DNA of 8,450 nt from Bacteroidales bacterium Bact_23 (GCA_001603685.1 LUZO01000288.1:1-8450); one strand, 5' to 3'; counted from the first letter of the stretch, positions 1 to 7,498 are shown. Program-made: numbers and translations. Notes: a model not told the origin generated them from the letters alone.

Positions 1-198
1 GCGCGGCGCAGGCCCACCTACTCCGAGATGATGGAGGCAGAGGTCGCCGAGGCCCTGGACAGGATCGACCCCCGGGGGCACGTCATGTACAACGGCGAGT
101 ACTGGGCCGCCGAGGCGGAGGAGCCGATCGAGGCGGGGGAGATGGTCGAGGTGGTGGGAAAAGAGAGGATGGTGCTGAAGGTGAGGCGGAAGAAATAG
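1..198 (+). CDS. NfeD-family membrane protein, C-terminal end (5' partial)
   Basis: Frame 1 is open from the window edge to TAG at 196-198, giving the last 65 residues of a protein. The tail has the pattern of the small soluble beta-barrel (OB-fold) that ends NfeD proteins: GHVMYNGEYWAAEAEEPI, then EAGEMVEVVGKERMVLKV and a basic end. This matches the family signature of G-x-V-x-x-x-G-E-x-W-x-A, then I-x-x-G-x-x-V-x-V-V and L-x-V. NfeD proteins are membrane-anchored partners of stomatin/SPFH proteins, and long forms carry an S49-like ClpP-class serine protease domain. The transmembrane and any protease portion lie before the window, so short and long forms cannot be told apart. GC content is high (about 65%), as in the presumed host background, and unlike the AT-rich DNA that follows. 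Family identification rests on the C-terminal barrel alone. Confidence 0.78.
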   Translation, partial: ARRRPTYSEMMEAEVAEALDRIDPRGHVMYNGEYWAAEAEEPIEAGEMVEVVGKERMVLKVRRKK

Positions 199-244
199 GC
201 TCAGGCCTTTTGAGGCTTGGCCTGGGCCTACAGCCACTATTTTT
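199..244 (+). terminator. Hairpin plus T-tract after the NfeD gene
   Basis: Directly after the stop codon, GCTCAGGCC (199-207) pairs with GGCCTGGGC (219-227) over nine positions with one G-U pair, leaving an 11-base loop. A run of five T follows at 240-244. The position right behind the stop fits transcription termination of the NfeD gene. The T-run is 12 bases from the stem, so this is not a textbook intrinsic terminator, although archaeal termination depends mainly on T-rich tracts. Confidence 0.42.
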
Positions 245-330
245 GGGCGATCGCCGGGCGGCGCCGAGGGGGTTGGCAAATCTCGCTCAAGGATTCGAGC
301 GGATAAAATCCACCCACATTCCCGAATCGA

Positions 331-346
331 AGAAACTTTTATGATA
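331..346 (+). promoter_or_regulatory. Weak candidate archaeal promoter (BRE/TATA-like)
   Basis: AGAAAC at 331-336 followed by TTTTATGATA at 337-346 resembles an archaeal BRE plus TATA box. Transcription would begin near 365-372, about 270 bases before the helicase start, which implies a long leader. No open gene follows directly. It is listed only as a candidate. TTTAATTA at 562-569 is an alternative nearer to the helicase. Confidence 0.2.
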
Positions 347-631
347 AATGGGCTCACCTGATGGCCTAATTGATTGACTTCTTCATCCGCTACAACAGCG
401 CTAACCTAATAGGACGAGTCATACCGGAGGACAATTTCGGGATGGATAGATAGAAAATTACTGAGAGGCATGTAAACTGTATTTTCTTGCTTACTTAGCT
501 CTCAAAGTTGATGTTCATTGAAAAGATTGCTACCTTCAAGAAGACTCGATACGGATTAAGATTTAATTAGGGTCTTTGTAATACAATTAGAAGAGCGAAA
601 CCTTTTTCGTGGAGGGTGTCTTAGCCTGACC

Positions 632-636
632 GGGTG
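632..636 (+). promoter_or_regulatory. Ribosome binding site supporting the TTG start of the helicase
   Basis: GGGTG at 632-636 sits six bases before TTG at 643. The codon immediately upstream in frame (640-642) is TAA, so 643 is the earliest possible start. The next in-frame ATG is about 77 codons later and would remove a conserved-looking N-terminal domain. Confidence 0.55.
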
Positions 637-642
637 CAGTAA

Positions 643-3525
643 TTGGATCTCAAAGCTGGGGATATTATAGAACTCCGAAACCGCCTTTGGCGAGTAGACG
701 CCCTCGATGACAAAGTCCTTACGGCAACCAATATTGAGGGAAACGAAATCGCCCAGCATCGCTTCTTTTTGCCCTTTGAGATTCCAAAAAAGGCGAGCAT
801 CAACCTCCCCGACCCCAAGGTCCTCGGCGACCCCTCATCTAACAAGCTCCTCATCCAGGCGTGCCGTTATTCGATGCTCCATGGTGCAGCGCCACTCCTC
901 AGCCTTCAGAGGAGCAGCGTCATCCCCACCAACTACCAGCTCGTCCCCGTCGTCATGGCCCTCAAGCAGAGCAACAGGGTCAGAATGATGATCGCCGACG
1001 ACGTTGGTCTAGGAAAGACGATCGAGGCGGGCCTGATCGCAGCCGAGCTTCTGGCCCGGAACTTGGCCTCTAGGATTCTGGTAGTGTGTCCAAGAAATCT
1101 GAGAGAGCAGTGGCGAGAGGCTCTCGAGTACTTCTTCCACATCGACGCCCGCGTCATATCGTCCCTGCATCGGAGAGGTCTTGAACGGAAGCTGCCCCCT
1201 GGAGCGAGCCCCTGGGAACATTATCGGTGTCTCGTCGCCTCCATCGATTACGTCAAGAACGGCGTCGTGAAGCACCAGGTCCTGGAGGTCCCCTGGGACC
1301 TCGTCATCGTCGACGAGGCCCATCTGGCCGCCAAACCCCATCAGAGCGGCGAGAACCAGAATGTATCGATGGAGAGGTACGACTTCGTCCGGGAGCTATC
1401 GGATAGGGCAAAGCACCTCTTATTCCTCACAGCTACACCCCACAACGGCTACACCGACTCTTATGCGAGCCTGCTGAAGATGCTCGACTCTGCCCTCGTC
1501 GGAGGATCGGTCAGCGAGCCCTCCATCAACCGAAACGTCGCCGTCGACCATATCTGCCAGAGGCGGAGAAAGGACGTTGAAGACTGGTTCAAAGAGCGTT
1601 CCGACGAGGAGAACCCCTTCCCAGAACGGGTCCAGGACGAGGTCCAGATCGACCTGGTCTACGACGAGGAGAAGGAAGTCCTGGAGATGATAAACAACTA
1701 CGGCAACAGGATCCTCACTTCGGCGGAAGGTGGATCCCATCGGATCCAGACGACGGCGAAATGGACGGTGATGCACCTTCACAAGAGGGCCCTCTCATCG
1801 CCGGCGGCCCTCCGCCAGTCGCTTAAGAACCGGAGAGATAAGCTGCAAAGAGAGGTCGAGAGCCGAGAGGTCGAAGATCAGCTGACGATCTCCCCTGAAG
1901 AGCTGAAGGCGACGGCCCTCGACGAAGATTATGGTGACGAGACCACCGATGAGGGCGGATCTTATAGAGCCGACAGGGCGACCTTCGGATCCTTAGAGTC
2001 CAAGAAGTCCGAACTGGAGGAGCTGGAACGGATAATCCCCTTGGCCGAGAAGGTCAATCCAACCAAAGATAGCAAGCTTCGAAAGCTTGCCCGGGACATC
2101 CTGAGGACTGCCATCGCCGGCCACTACGGTCCTGCTAAGATAATCATATTCACTCGATATAAGGACACTCTCGACTATCTCGAGCGGGAGATACCCCGCA
2201 GACTTCCGGATACCAAGTCTGATGTAAAGATCATCACCGTCTACGGCGATCTGAACGAAGCTCAAAGGAAGGAGCGGCTGGAGGAGTTCCAGAAGCACGA
2301 TGCGGGAATCCTGATAGCCACCGACTGCATCAGCGAAGGGATAAACCTCCAGCATATGGCTAACCAGATGATCCACTACGAGCTGCCCTGGAACCCCAAC
2401 CGCCTGGAGCAGCGCAACGGCAGGATCGATCGGTACGGCCAGAAGGTCCCTACGGTGTATATCCGGACATTGGTGATGAGCGACACCCTCGACGCCACCA
2501 TCCTGAAGGTCCTGGTGGAGAAGGCGAGGAACATAAGGAAAGAGTACGGGTTTGCCCCGCCCTTCTTCGGCGACGACGCCAACGTCATTGACATCATACG
2601 GGAGATGGGGATCGAGCTATCGAGCTCCCAGAAGACCCTATTCAACTTCGGGCATGGAGGTCGGGCGGTGGGGGAGGTCAACCCCTTCGACGACGAGACG
2701 GTCGAGAGGATCAGCGCTGAGAGCTTCTACGGCCAGGCCGACGTGGACCTCTCCGAGGTGAGAAGTAGGCTCAAAGATACCGAGGAGCTGGTGGGAACCC
2801 CGGAGGATTTCCAGAGGTTCGTCCTGGGCGGCCTCAAGAGCCTCGGCTGCACCATCGAGGAGAACCACGATCTGCATAACACCCTCAGGATATCCCTTGC
2901 GAACAGCCCTCTGGCGGTCCAGGGGGTTGATGAGGAGATCGAGCGGGCGAGCTTCGACCCTAAAGTGGCTCTCCGGAACACCGACGTCGTCCAGCTGAAC
3001 GCCGGCCACCCCATCGTCCGGAGGGTCATCGAGCTGATACGCCAGTCGGCCTTCGAGGGGATGGACGCAGGTTACGGCAGAACGGCGGCCATCGCGACGG
3101 CCGAGGTGGCCAGGGTCATGCTGCTATACCATTTTCTGGCACGGTTCACGGTCAACACGAAGCCGGCGTCAGTCATCGAGGAGATCGTCCCCGTGGGGTG
3201 TGATCTCGCAGGTGAGACGGTCCTGTCGGCGGAGGAGGCTGACGCCCTCTGGAAGGCGAGACCTTCGCCCATGCGCCGGACCGAAGAGGAGATTCTGAGG
3301 CACGTGGAGAGGGCGATCGATCCTTTGCTGTACGAGCCAGCTTTGGATAAGCGGCTAAAAGAGCGGCTTGAGACGATAAGGAAAGAGCGGACCGACCTGA
3401 AGAAGAAGTTCGAGGATAAGGAGATGGTCTGGCTTCAGGGGATCGAGGACGTATCCCTCGCCTCGACTGACCTTCTCTCGGTGAACGTTTACTATCCTGC
3501 GAGCCTGGGAGGTGCTGGCCGGTGA
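643..3525 (+). CDS. drmD: SNF2/HepA-type helicase, DrmD-like (class 1 DISARM)
   Basis: A 960-residue superfamily 2 DNA helicase/translocase with every core motif intact: Walker A DDVGLGKT (119-126), DEAH box (224-227), motif III TATPHNG (263-269), motif V beginning ATDCISEGINLQ (from 559), and motif VI QRNGRIDRYGQ (590-600). It should therefore be an active ATPase. The N-terminal 50 residues (AGDIIELRNRLWRVDALD) form a small beta-rich domain typical of DrmD- and RapA-like proteins. A charged, acidic helical segment (about 403-464) separates the two RecA-like lobes, and the C-terminus is a basic, coiled-coil-like region (about 895-935). In class 1 DISARM, DrmD is the SNF2-like helicase encoded next to the adenine methylase DrmMI, and that is the arrangement here. 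The TTG start follows an in-frame TAA and has a GGGTG ribosome site. The stop overlaps the next start as GTGA, so the two are translationally coupled. The helicase class is certain. The DrmD assignment rests on architecture, length and neighbour; a RapA/HepA-like helicase of another defence system is the alternative. Confidence 0.75.
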   Translation: MDLKAGDIIELRNRLWRVDALDDKVLTATNIEGNEIAQHRFFLPFEIPKKASINLPDPKVLGDPSSNKLLIQACRYSMLHGAAPLLSLQRSSVIPTNYQLVPVVMALKQSNRVRMMIADDVGLGKTIEAGLIAAELLARNLASRILVVCPRNLREQWREALEYFFHIDARVISSLHRRGLERKLPPGASPWEHYRCLVASIDYVKNGVVKHQVLEVPWDLVIVDEAHLAAKPHQSGENQNVSMERYDFVRELSDRAKHLLFLTATPHNGYTDSYASLLKMLDSALVGGSVSEPSINRNVAVDHICQRRRKDVEDWFKERSDEENPFPERVQDEVQIDLVYDEEKEVLEMINNYGNRILTSAEGGSHRIQTTAKWTVMHLHKRALSSPAALRQSLKNRRDKLQREVESREVEDQLTISPEELKATALDEDYGDETTDEGGSYRADRATFGSLESKKSELEELERIIPLAEKVNPTKDSKLRKLARDILRTAIAGHYGPAKIIIFTRYKDTLDYLEREIPRRLPDTKSDVKIITVYGDLNEAQRKERLEEFQKHDAGILIATDCISEGINLQHMANQMIHYELPWNPNRLEQRNGRIDRYGQKVPTVYIRTLVMSDTLDATILKVLVEKARNIRKEYGFAPPFFGDDANVIDIIREMGIELSSSQKTLFNFGHGGRAVGEVNPFDDETVERISAESFYGQADVDLSEVRSRLKDTEELVGTPEDFQRFVLGGLKSLGCTIEENHDLHNTLRISLANSPLAVQGVDEEIERASFDPKVALRNTDVVQLNAGHPIVRRVIELIRQSAFEGMDAGYGRTAAIATAEVARVMLLYHFLARFTVNTKPASVIEEIVPVGCDLAGETVLSAEEADALWKARPSPMRRTEEEILRHVERAIDPLLYEPALDKRLKERLETIRKERTDLKKKFEDKEMVWLQGIEDVSLASTDLLSVNVYYPASLGGAGR
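3507..3514 (+). promoter_or_regulatory. Shine-Dalgarno inside the helicase end, for the methylase GTG start
   Basis: GGGAGGTG at 3507-3514 lies within the last codons of the helicase, seven bases before GTG at 3522. It favours the GTG start over the in-frame ATG at 3558, which has only a purine run directly abutting it. The GTGA overlap (3522-3525) fits coupled translation of helicase and methylase. Confidence 0.7.
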
Positions 3526-4490
3526 GAGGAAGGGCAACGGAGGCTGAGATTGAGGGGATGAAGACCTCCGGAGGGCTGATATCGGGTCATTTCATCGCCC
3601 TGATGAGAGAAGAGCGTTGCTCTTTTCCCTTCGCTCTGCCGGAGACGTTCAAGCTACCCTGGGATCAGGATCAAGAGGGAGGCCGTCTTGATCAGCAGGA
3701 GTTCGACAGCCGAGTAACTATTGCCTGGGAGGAACTGCGGAAGAGGTGGGACGATTACGGTCATCGGCTCCAGGAAATGGACCCGAAAGATGCGAGGGAG
3801 AGGTGGACTGCCCCACTTCTGGCGGCGCTGGGGTATGAGCCCGTTGCGACTCCGAAGCAGATCGAGATAAGCGACCGGCTAAAGTTTCGGTTCTCTCACC
3901 GGGGCTGGGTCGCCGAGAGTCCAAAGCCTCCAGTGGTCCATATCGTCCCGCCGAGCCAGGACCTGGAGGAGAGGTCGGCGAGGGGCGAGCCCTCCCCTCA
4001 CGACGCCCTGCAGGCCTATCTGAACGTCCACCAGGACAGGTGGGGACTCGTGACCAACGGCCGGTTCCTGCGGCTGATCAGGGATTATCATCACACCTAC
4101 AGCAAGGGGTACGTCGAGTTCGACCTGGAAGCGATCTTCATCACCCGGTCCTTCACCGACTTCCGGGCCCTCTACAGGATGGCCCATGCGAGCCGGTTCC
4201 TCCCGGCGAAGACCGACGACTCCTACCTGGAGGAGTACTTCAAGCACAGCCTCGCCGTCGGGGAGAAGGTCGGAGCCGGGCTCCGGGATAACGTCGTCTT
4301 TGCCATCATCGCCCTGGGGAACGGGTTTCTGGACAGGGATCTCATCGAGGAGCTGAAGGGAAGCGAGGAGTCGTGCCGGGCCTACTACCGGGAGATTCTG
4401 AAGGTCGTCTATCGGGATCATATTCCTCCTCTACGCCGAGCAGAAGGGGATGCTGGGAAGCCGGGCTCCGGGCCACGAACTTTACCTTGA
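3522..4490 (+). CDS. drmMI: N-terminal fragment of frameshifted DrmMI-like adenine methylase
   Basis: This frame encodes the first ~298 residues of a large Eco57I-type methylase, then runs out of frame for 24 meaningless residues to TGA at 4488-4490. True sequence ends near 4415 (ILKVVYR). The expected continuation, IIFLLYAEQKGML, is in the +1 frame from 4417. Visible parts are a helical N-terminus; RWTAPLLAALGYE (from residue 94), common at the front of type IIG and PglX-like methylases; and WGLVTNGRFLRL (from 174), the conserved end of the nuclease-like N-terminal domain of that superfamily. The stretch where an E-x-K catalytic pair usually occurs reads VVHIVPPSQDLEE (from 138), so I see no nuclease active site, in keeping with a modification-only enzyme. 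The GTG start is chosen for its strong ribosome site and 4-base overlap with the helicase. As sequenced, this piece lacks the catalytic domain and would not methylate DNA. Confidence 0.7.
   Translation: MRGRATEAEIEGMKTSGGLISGHFIALMREERCSFPFALPETFKLPWDQDQEGGRLDQQEFDSRVTIAWEELRKRWDDYGHRLQEMDPKDARERWTAPLLAALGYEPVATPKQIEISDRLKFRFSHRGWVAESPKPPVVHIVPPSQDLEERSARGEPSPHDALQAYLNVHQDRWGLVTNGRFLRLIRDYHHTYSKGYVEFDLEAIFITRSFTDFRALYRMAHASRFLPAKTDDSYLEEYFKHSLAVGEKVGAGLRDNVVFAIIALGNGFLDRDLIEELKGSEESCRAYYREILKVVYRDHIPPLRRAEGDAGKPGSGPRTLP
4402..4420 (+). other. Frameshift site joining the two methylase fragments
   Basis: The downstream frame is closed by TGA at 4399-4401 and open from 4402. The upstream frame stays sensible through CGG at 4413-4415. 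Skipping one G of GGG (4414-4416) restores VVYR-IIFLLYAEQKGML, the typical hydrophobic helix of Eco57I/PglX-type methylases. This implies a single-base insertion. A run of three G is too short for classical phase-variable slippage, and no programmed frameshift signal is evident. A sequencing or assembly error, or a recent inactivating mutation, are the main explanations. The restored gene would span 3522-7488 and encode about 1321 residues. Confidence 0.85.
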
Positions 4491-7488
4491 GGAGTACAGC
4501 CTGGCCGCCCTCCGGGATCGGGCGATGGTGGAGAGGAGGCGGGACGACGATCACTTCGACCATTGGCTCGGTCTGACAAGCACCTTCGAGATGGTGAGAC
4601 GGGGCGCGGATGAGCTGGGGATCTACCCATATGACGGGATGCTCTTCGAGGGGGGAGAAGGCGAATCGTACCTTTCAGGCAGCAGATGCCGCAACACCGA
4701 GCTGTTGGAGGCGATCCGGTATCTGACGGCGACCGAGATGGACCGGACGATGCGAAAGATCAGCTACTCGGAGATCACCGTTGAAGAGATCGGGTCGATC
4801 TACGAGAGCCTCCTCGACTACACACCCCGGATCACGGCAGGCACGGAGGAGATAGAGGGCGTCTCCCGCCCCGCGGGCTCCTTCGTCCTCGACCCCCGGG
4901 GCTCGGCGAGGAAGACGACCGGGAGCTACTACACCCATCCGGACCTCGTCTCCGAGCTGATAAAAAGCGCCCTGGAGCCGGTCCTGGAGGAGAGGCTCCG
5001 TGCCGCCGGGACCGATCCGGGCCGCCGGGAAGAGGCGATCCTCTCGATAAAGGTCTGCGATCCAGCCTGCGGGAGCGGCGCCTTTCTCATCGCCGCCACC
5101 AATCGCCTGGGGATGGAGCTGGCGCGGGTCCGGGCTGTGGCCAGGGGCGGGGGCGTCCCCGACGACGACGCCATCCAGGAGGCGAAGAGGGACGTCCTCC
5201 AAGCTTGCATCTACGGCGTCGACATCAATCCCATGGCCGTGGAGCTCGCCAAGGTCTCCCTCTGGATCAACGCCATGGTGAGAGATCGGCCCCTCAACTT
5301 CCTCGACCACCGGATCAAGCCCGGAAACAGCCTCGTCGGCGCCACCCCCGAGCTGATCGAGGGTGGGGTCCCCGACGGCGCCTTCAACCCTGTCACCGGC
5401 GACGACAAGAAGGTGGCGAAGCACTTCCGGGAATTGAACAAGAGGCAGCGGAAGAACCGATCGACCATCGACACCTGGGGCGAGGACTCAAAGAGGCCCC
5501 GCTACGCCGAAGAGTTCGCCTCCCTCTCCGGGATGAAGGAGGACTCTTCAGAAGGCGTTGCCGAGAAGTGCAGGACCTACAGGAAGCTCCTGGAGACCGA
5601 GGAGCTGAAGAGGAAGAGGCTTGAGGCCGACGCCTGGACGGCGGCCTTCTTCTCTCCCCTCGACGACGTTGGCGCGCCCTTCCCCACCACCGCCGAGGCC
5701 CGGCGGCTCGGATCCGAGGACGTCCCCGAGGGCGATCCCCTTTTACAGAAGGTCGGAGAGCTGGCCGAAAAGCACAGGTTCTTCCACTGGCACCTGGAGT
5801 TTCCCGCCGTCTTCGCAGCGGGCGGGTTCGATGTGGTGCTGGGGAATCCGCCGTGGGAGCGGATTAAGCTACAGGAGAAGGAGTTCTTCGCCGCCAAGGA
5901 TGCAGAGGTGGCGAACGCTCCGACGGCAGCCGCCAGAAAGAGGCTGATAAGGAGGCTGGTCGAGAGGAATCCCGCACTGGATGCCGAATACAAAGAAGCT
6001 TTGCGGCAGAGCGAGGGCGAGAGCAGATTCATCCGCGACTCTGGAAGGTTCCCGCTGACAGGCGTAGGCGACGTTAACACCTACGCAGTCTTCGCCGAGC
6101 TGGCGCAATCTGCAATAAGGCCAGAAGGGAGGGCCGGTATAATCATTCCGAGCGGGATAGCCACGGACTACACTTATAAGGATTTCTTCACTCATCTGAT
6201 CGAAGATGGCAGATTAGTAAGCCTCTATGACTTTGAGAACCGGGAGAGAACACTGTTCGCAGACGTATACTATCGAATGAGATTTTGCCTCTTGACCACC
6301 ACAGGCAAGGGATTTCCAGCAGCAGACTTTGCATTCTTTTTACATAAAATGGATGATTTAGCTGACGCAAAACGTCACTTTTCACTAAACCGAGATGATC
6401 TGGCGCGGATAAATCCTAATACAAAAACATGTCCTATTTTCCGTAGTTTGAAAGACGCAGATCTTACGCTAAAAATGTATGAAATTGTTCCAGTTCTTAT
6501 AAACGAGGATAGTGGAGAGAACCCGTGGAATATTCATTTCACCACAATGTTCCATATGACCAATGATTCTGGCCAATTTCGCACGAAAGAAGAGTTGCAG
6601 TCTGGGGGTTTTGAGCTGAAAGGGAACCGATTAGTAACGAATGATGATCTTTGGCTACCGCTATACGAAGGGCGGATGATAGACATTTTAGATCACCGAT
6701 TAGCAAGTACAATAAATAAAAAAATAAAATTACAGCGTTCTGCAGAATCTCGCATATTGAACAATGAAGAAAAACAGAATCCATACAATTTAGCGATGCC
6801 CAGATATTGGATTAATTCCGCGGATGCTAAAGGTTCTATTCCTACAGAATTCTATTCTAGAGGCTGGGCTTTTGGATACATGAGTATAACGAGTGCCACA
6901 AATGCTCGTACAGCAATAGCTTCTATTATCCCACTATCAGGGTTTGGCAATTCGATAACAGCCTTGATATCAAATTATTCAGCGAAACTGCAATCAAGTA
7001 TTGCGGCTAATTTTTCATGCTTTGTTTTCGACTACATATGTAAACAAAAAGTAAGTGGTAACAATTTTAATAATTTTATCGTCAAGCAACTCCCCGTCGT
7101 CCCGCCCGAACGGTACACCCCCGAGCTCCTCGACCTCATCGTCCCCAAAGTCGTGGAGCTCACCTACACCGCCTGGGACCTTTTGCCCTTCGCCCAGGAC
7201 ATCCTCGAAGAGGTGGGCGCCGAGACCTGGAACCGATGGTTCCCGGGTAACCCCCTCGTCGACGGAAAGCCCGCCCCCTTCCGGTGGGATGAAGATCGGC
7301 GCGCCGTCCTGCGGGCGGAGCTGGACGCGATCTACGCCCACCTCTACGGGCTGACGAAGGAGGAGCTGGACTACATTCTGGAGACCTTCCCCATCGTCAA
7401 GAGGAAGGACGTCGAGAGGTACGGGAGCTTCAGGACGAAGGAGATGATTCTGGAGCAGTATGAGGGGTATGCCCATTGGAATATATAA
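4450..7488 (+). CDS. drmMI: Catalytic and target-recognition part of frameshifted DrmMI-like adenine-N6 methylase
   Basis: This is the body of an Eco57I-family DNA adenine-N6 methyltransferase, which transfers a methyl group from S-adenosylmethionine to adenine at a specific site. In restored 1321-residue numbering, GSYYT (467-471) is the motif X region, DPACGSGAF (513-521) is motif I for SAM binding, VDINP (to 570) is the acidic-loop region, and NPPW (775-778) is catalytic motif IV; all are intact. The C-terminal target-recognition part carries LPLYEGRM (1045-1052) and a later SITSATNARTAIASIIP stretch, both typical of Eco57I/PglX/DrmMI specificity domains. DNA at about 6180-7080, encoding residues ~887-1187, is markedly AT-rich. 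ATG at 4450 is only the first start codon after the frameshift: it has no spaced ribosome site and falls inside a conserved helix, so it is not a natural start. Alternatives are a type IIL/IIG modification enzyme or BREX PglX; the coupled helicase favours DrmMI. Confidence 0.75.
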   Translation: MLGSRAPGHELYLEEYSLAALRDRAMVERRRDDDHFDHWLGLTSTFEMVRRGADELGIYPYDGMLFEGGEGESYLSGSRCRNTELLEAIRYLTATEMDRTMRKISYSEITVEEIGSIYESLLDYTPRITAGTEEIEGVSRPAGSFVLDPRGSARKTTGSYYTHPDLVSELIKSALEPVLEERLRAAGTDPGRREEAILSIKVCDPACGSGAFLIAATNRLGMELARVRAVARGGGVPDDDAIQEAKRDVLQACIYGVDINPMAVELAKVSLWINAMVRDRPLNFLDHRIKPGNSLVGATPELIEGGVPDGAFNPVTGDDKKVAKHFRELNKRQRKNRSTIDTWGEDSKRPRYAEEFASLSGMKEDSSEGVAEKCRTYRKLLETEELKRKRLEADAWTAAFFSPLDDVGAPFPTTAEARRLGSEDVPEGDPLLQKVGELAEKHRFFHWHLEFPAVFAAGGFDVVLGNPPWERIKLQEKEFFAAKDAEVANAPTAAARKRLIRRLVERNPALDAEYKEALRQSEGESRFIRDSGRFPLTGVGDVNTYAVFAELAQSAIRPEGRAGIIIPSGIATDYTYKDFFTHLIEDGRLVSLYDFENRERTLFADVYYRMRFCLLTTTGKGFPAADFAFFLHKMDDLADAKRHFSLNRDDLARINPNTKTCPIFRSLKDADLTLKMYEIVPVLINEDSGENPWNIHFTTMFHMTNDSGQFRTKEELQSGGFELKGNRLVTNDDLWLPLYEGRMIDILDHRLASTINKKIKLQRSAESRILNNEEKQNPYNLAMPRYWINSADAKGSIPTEFYSRGWAFGYMSITSATNARTAIASIIPLSGFGNSITALISNYSAKLQSSIAANFSCFVFDYICKQKVSGNNFNNFIVKQLPVVPPERYTPELLDLIVPKVVELTYTAWDLLPFAQDILEEVGAETWNRWFPGNPLVDGKPAPFRWDEDRRAVLRAELDAIYAHLYGLTKEELDYILETFPIVKRKDVERYGSFRTKEMILEQYEGYAHWNI
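6180..7080 (+). other. AT-rich target-recognition segment within the methylase gene
   Basis: Sixty-base lines counted by hand give 65% GC at 5881-5940, 53% at 6121-6180, 33% at 6421-6480, 37% at 6961-7020 and 22% at 7021-7080, then 67% at 7081-7140. The reading frame is uninterrupted throughout. The segment starts after catalytic motif NPPW and covers the expected specificity region, while the last ~135 residues return to the GC-rich background. This pattern fits replacement of the specificity domain by recombination with a lower-GC homologue. Confidence 0.7.
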
Positions 7489-7498
7489 TCAAGTTGGC

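Larger units (their letters stand above)
245..642. other. Intergenic stretch, GC-to-AT transition, no gene seen
   Basis: No convincing gene lies here on either strand. Composition falls from about 65% GC at 241-300 to about 32-33% GC at 481-600, so a composition boundary sits near 300. Small inverted repeats are visible: CGCTC/GAGCG around 284-301, GATTCG/CGAATC around 292-328, and CGAAA (596-600) with TTTCG (605-609) around a four-base loop. None forms a recognisable riboswitch or RNA gene. Two weak TATA-like sites are present, at 337-346 (preceded by AGAAAC) and at 562-569 (TTTAATTA). The second is better placed to drive the helicase gene. The stretch may be the leader and promoter region of the helicase-methylase unit, or degraded DNA at the edge of an acquired segment. 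Confidence 0.55.

Noticed and set aside
370..453. A 27-codon TTG-started frame (LIDFFIRYNSANLIGRV...) in the intergenic stretch that vaguely recalls a transposase tail.
   Set aside because: It is too short, is bounded by stops, has no ribosome site and has no recognisable signature. No inverted-repeat ends of an insertion sequence are nearby.
4414..4416. Phase-variable switch or programmed +1 frameshift in the methylase.
   Set aside because: Three G is too short for slipped-strand phase variation, and I see no stop-codon context, upstream Shine-Dalgarno-like stimulator or rare-codon pair that would support programmed shifting.
4450..4452. ATG taken as the genuine start of a separate methylase gene.
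   Set aside because: The purine run abuts the ATG with no spacing, the reading frame is open 16 codons further upstream with conserved-looking sequence, and that sequence completes the preceding fragment.
4675..5424. Long reverse-strand open frames over the methylase, helicase and N-terminal fragment (for example the 249-codon frame here).
   Set aside because: They are shadows of GC-rich coding DNA on the opposite strand, with low-complexity composition, no domain signature, and a well-supported gene on the + strand.
3522..7488. BREX PglX as the identity of the methylase.
   Set aside because: The families are related and this is not fully excluded, but the coupled upstream SNF2-type helicase is the class 1 DISARM arrangement and no BREX genes (pglZ, brxC, brxL) appear in the window.
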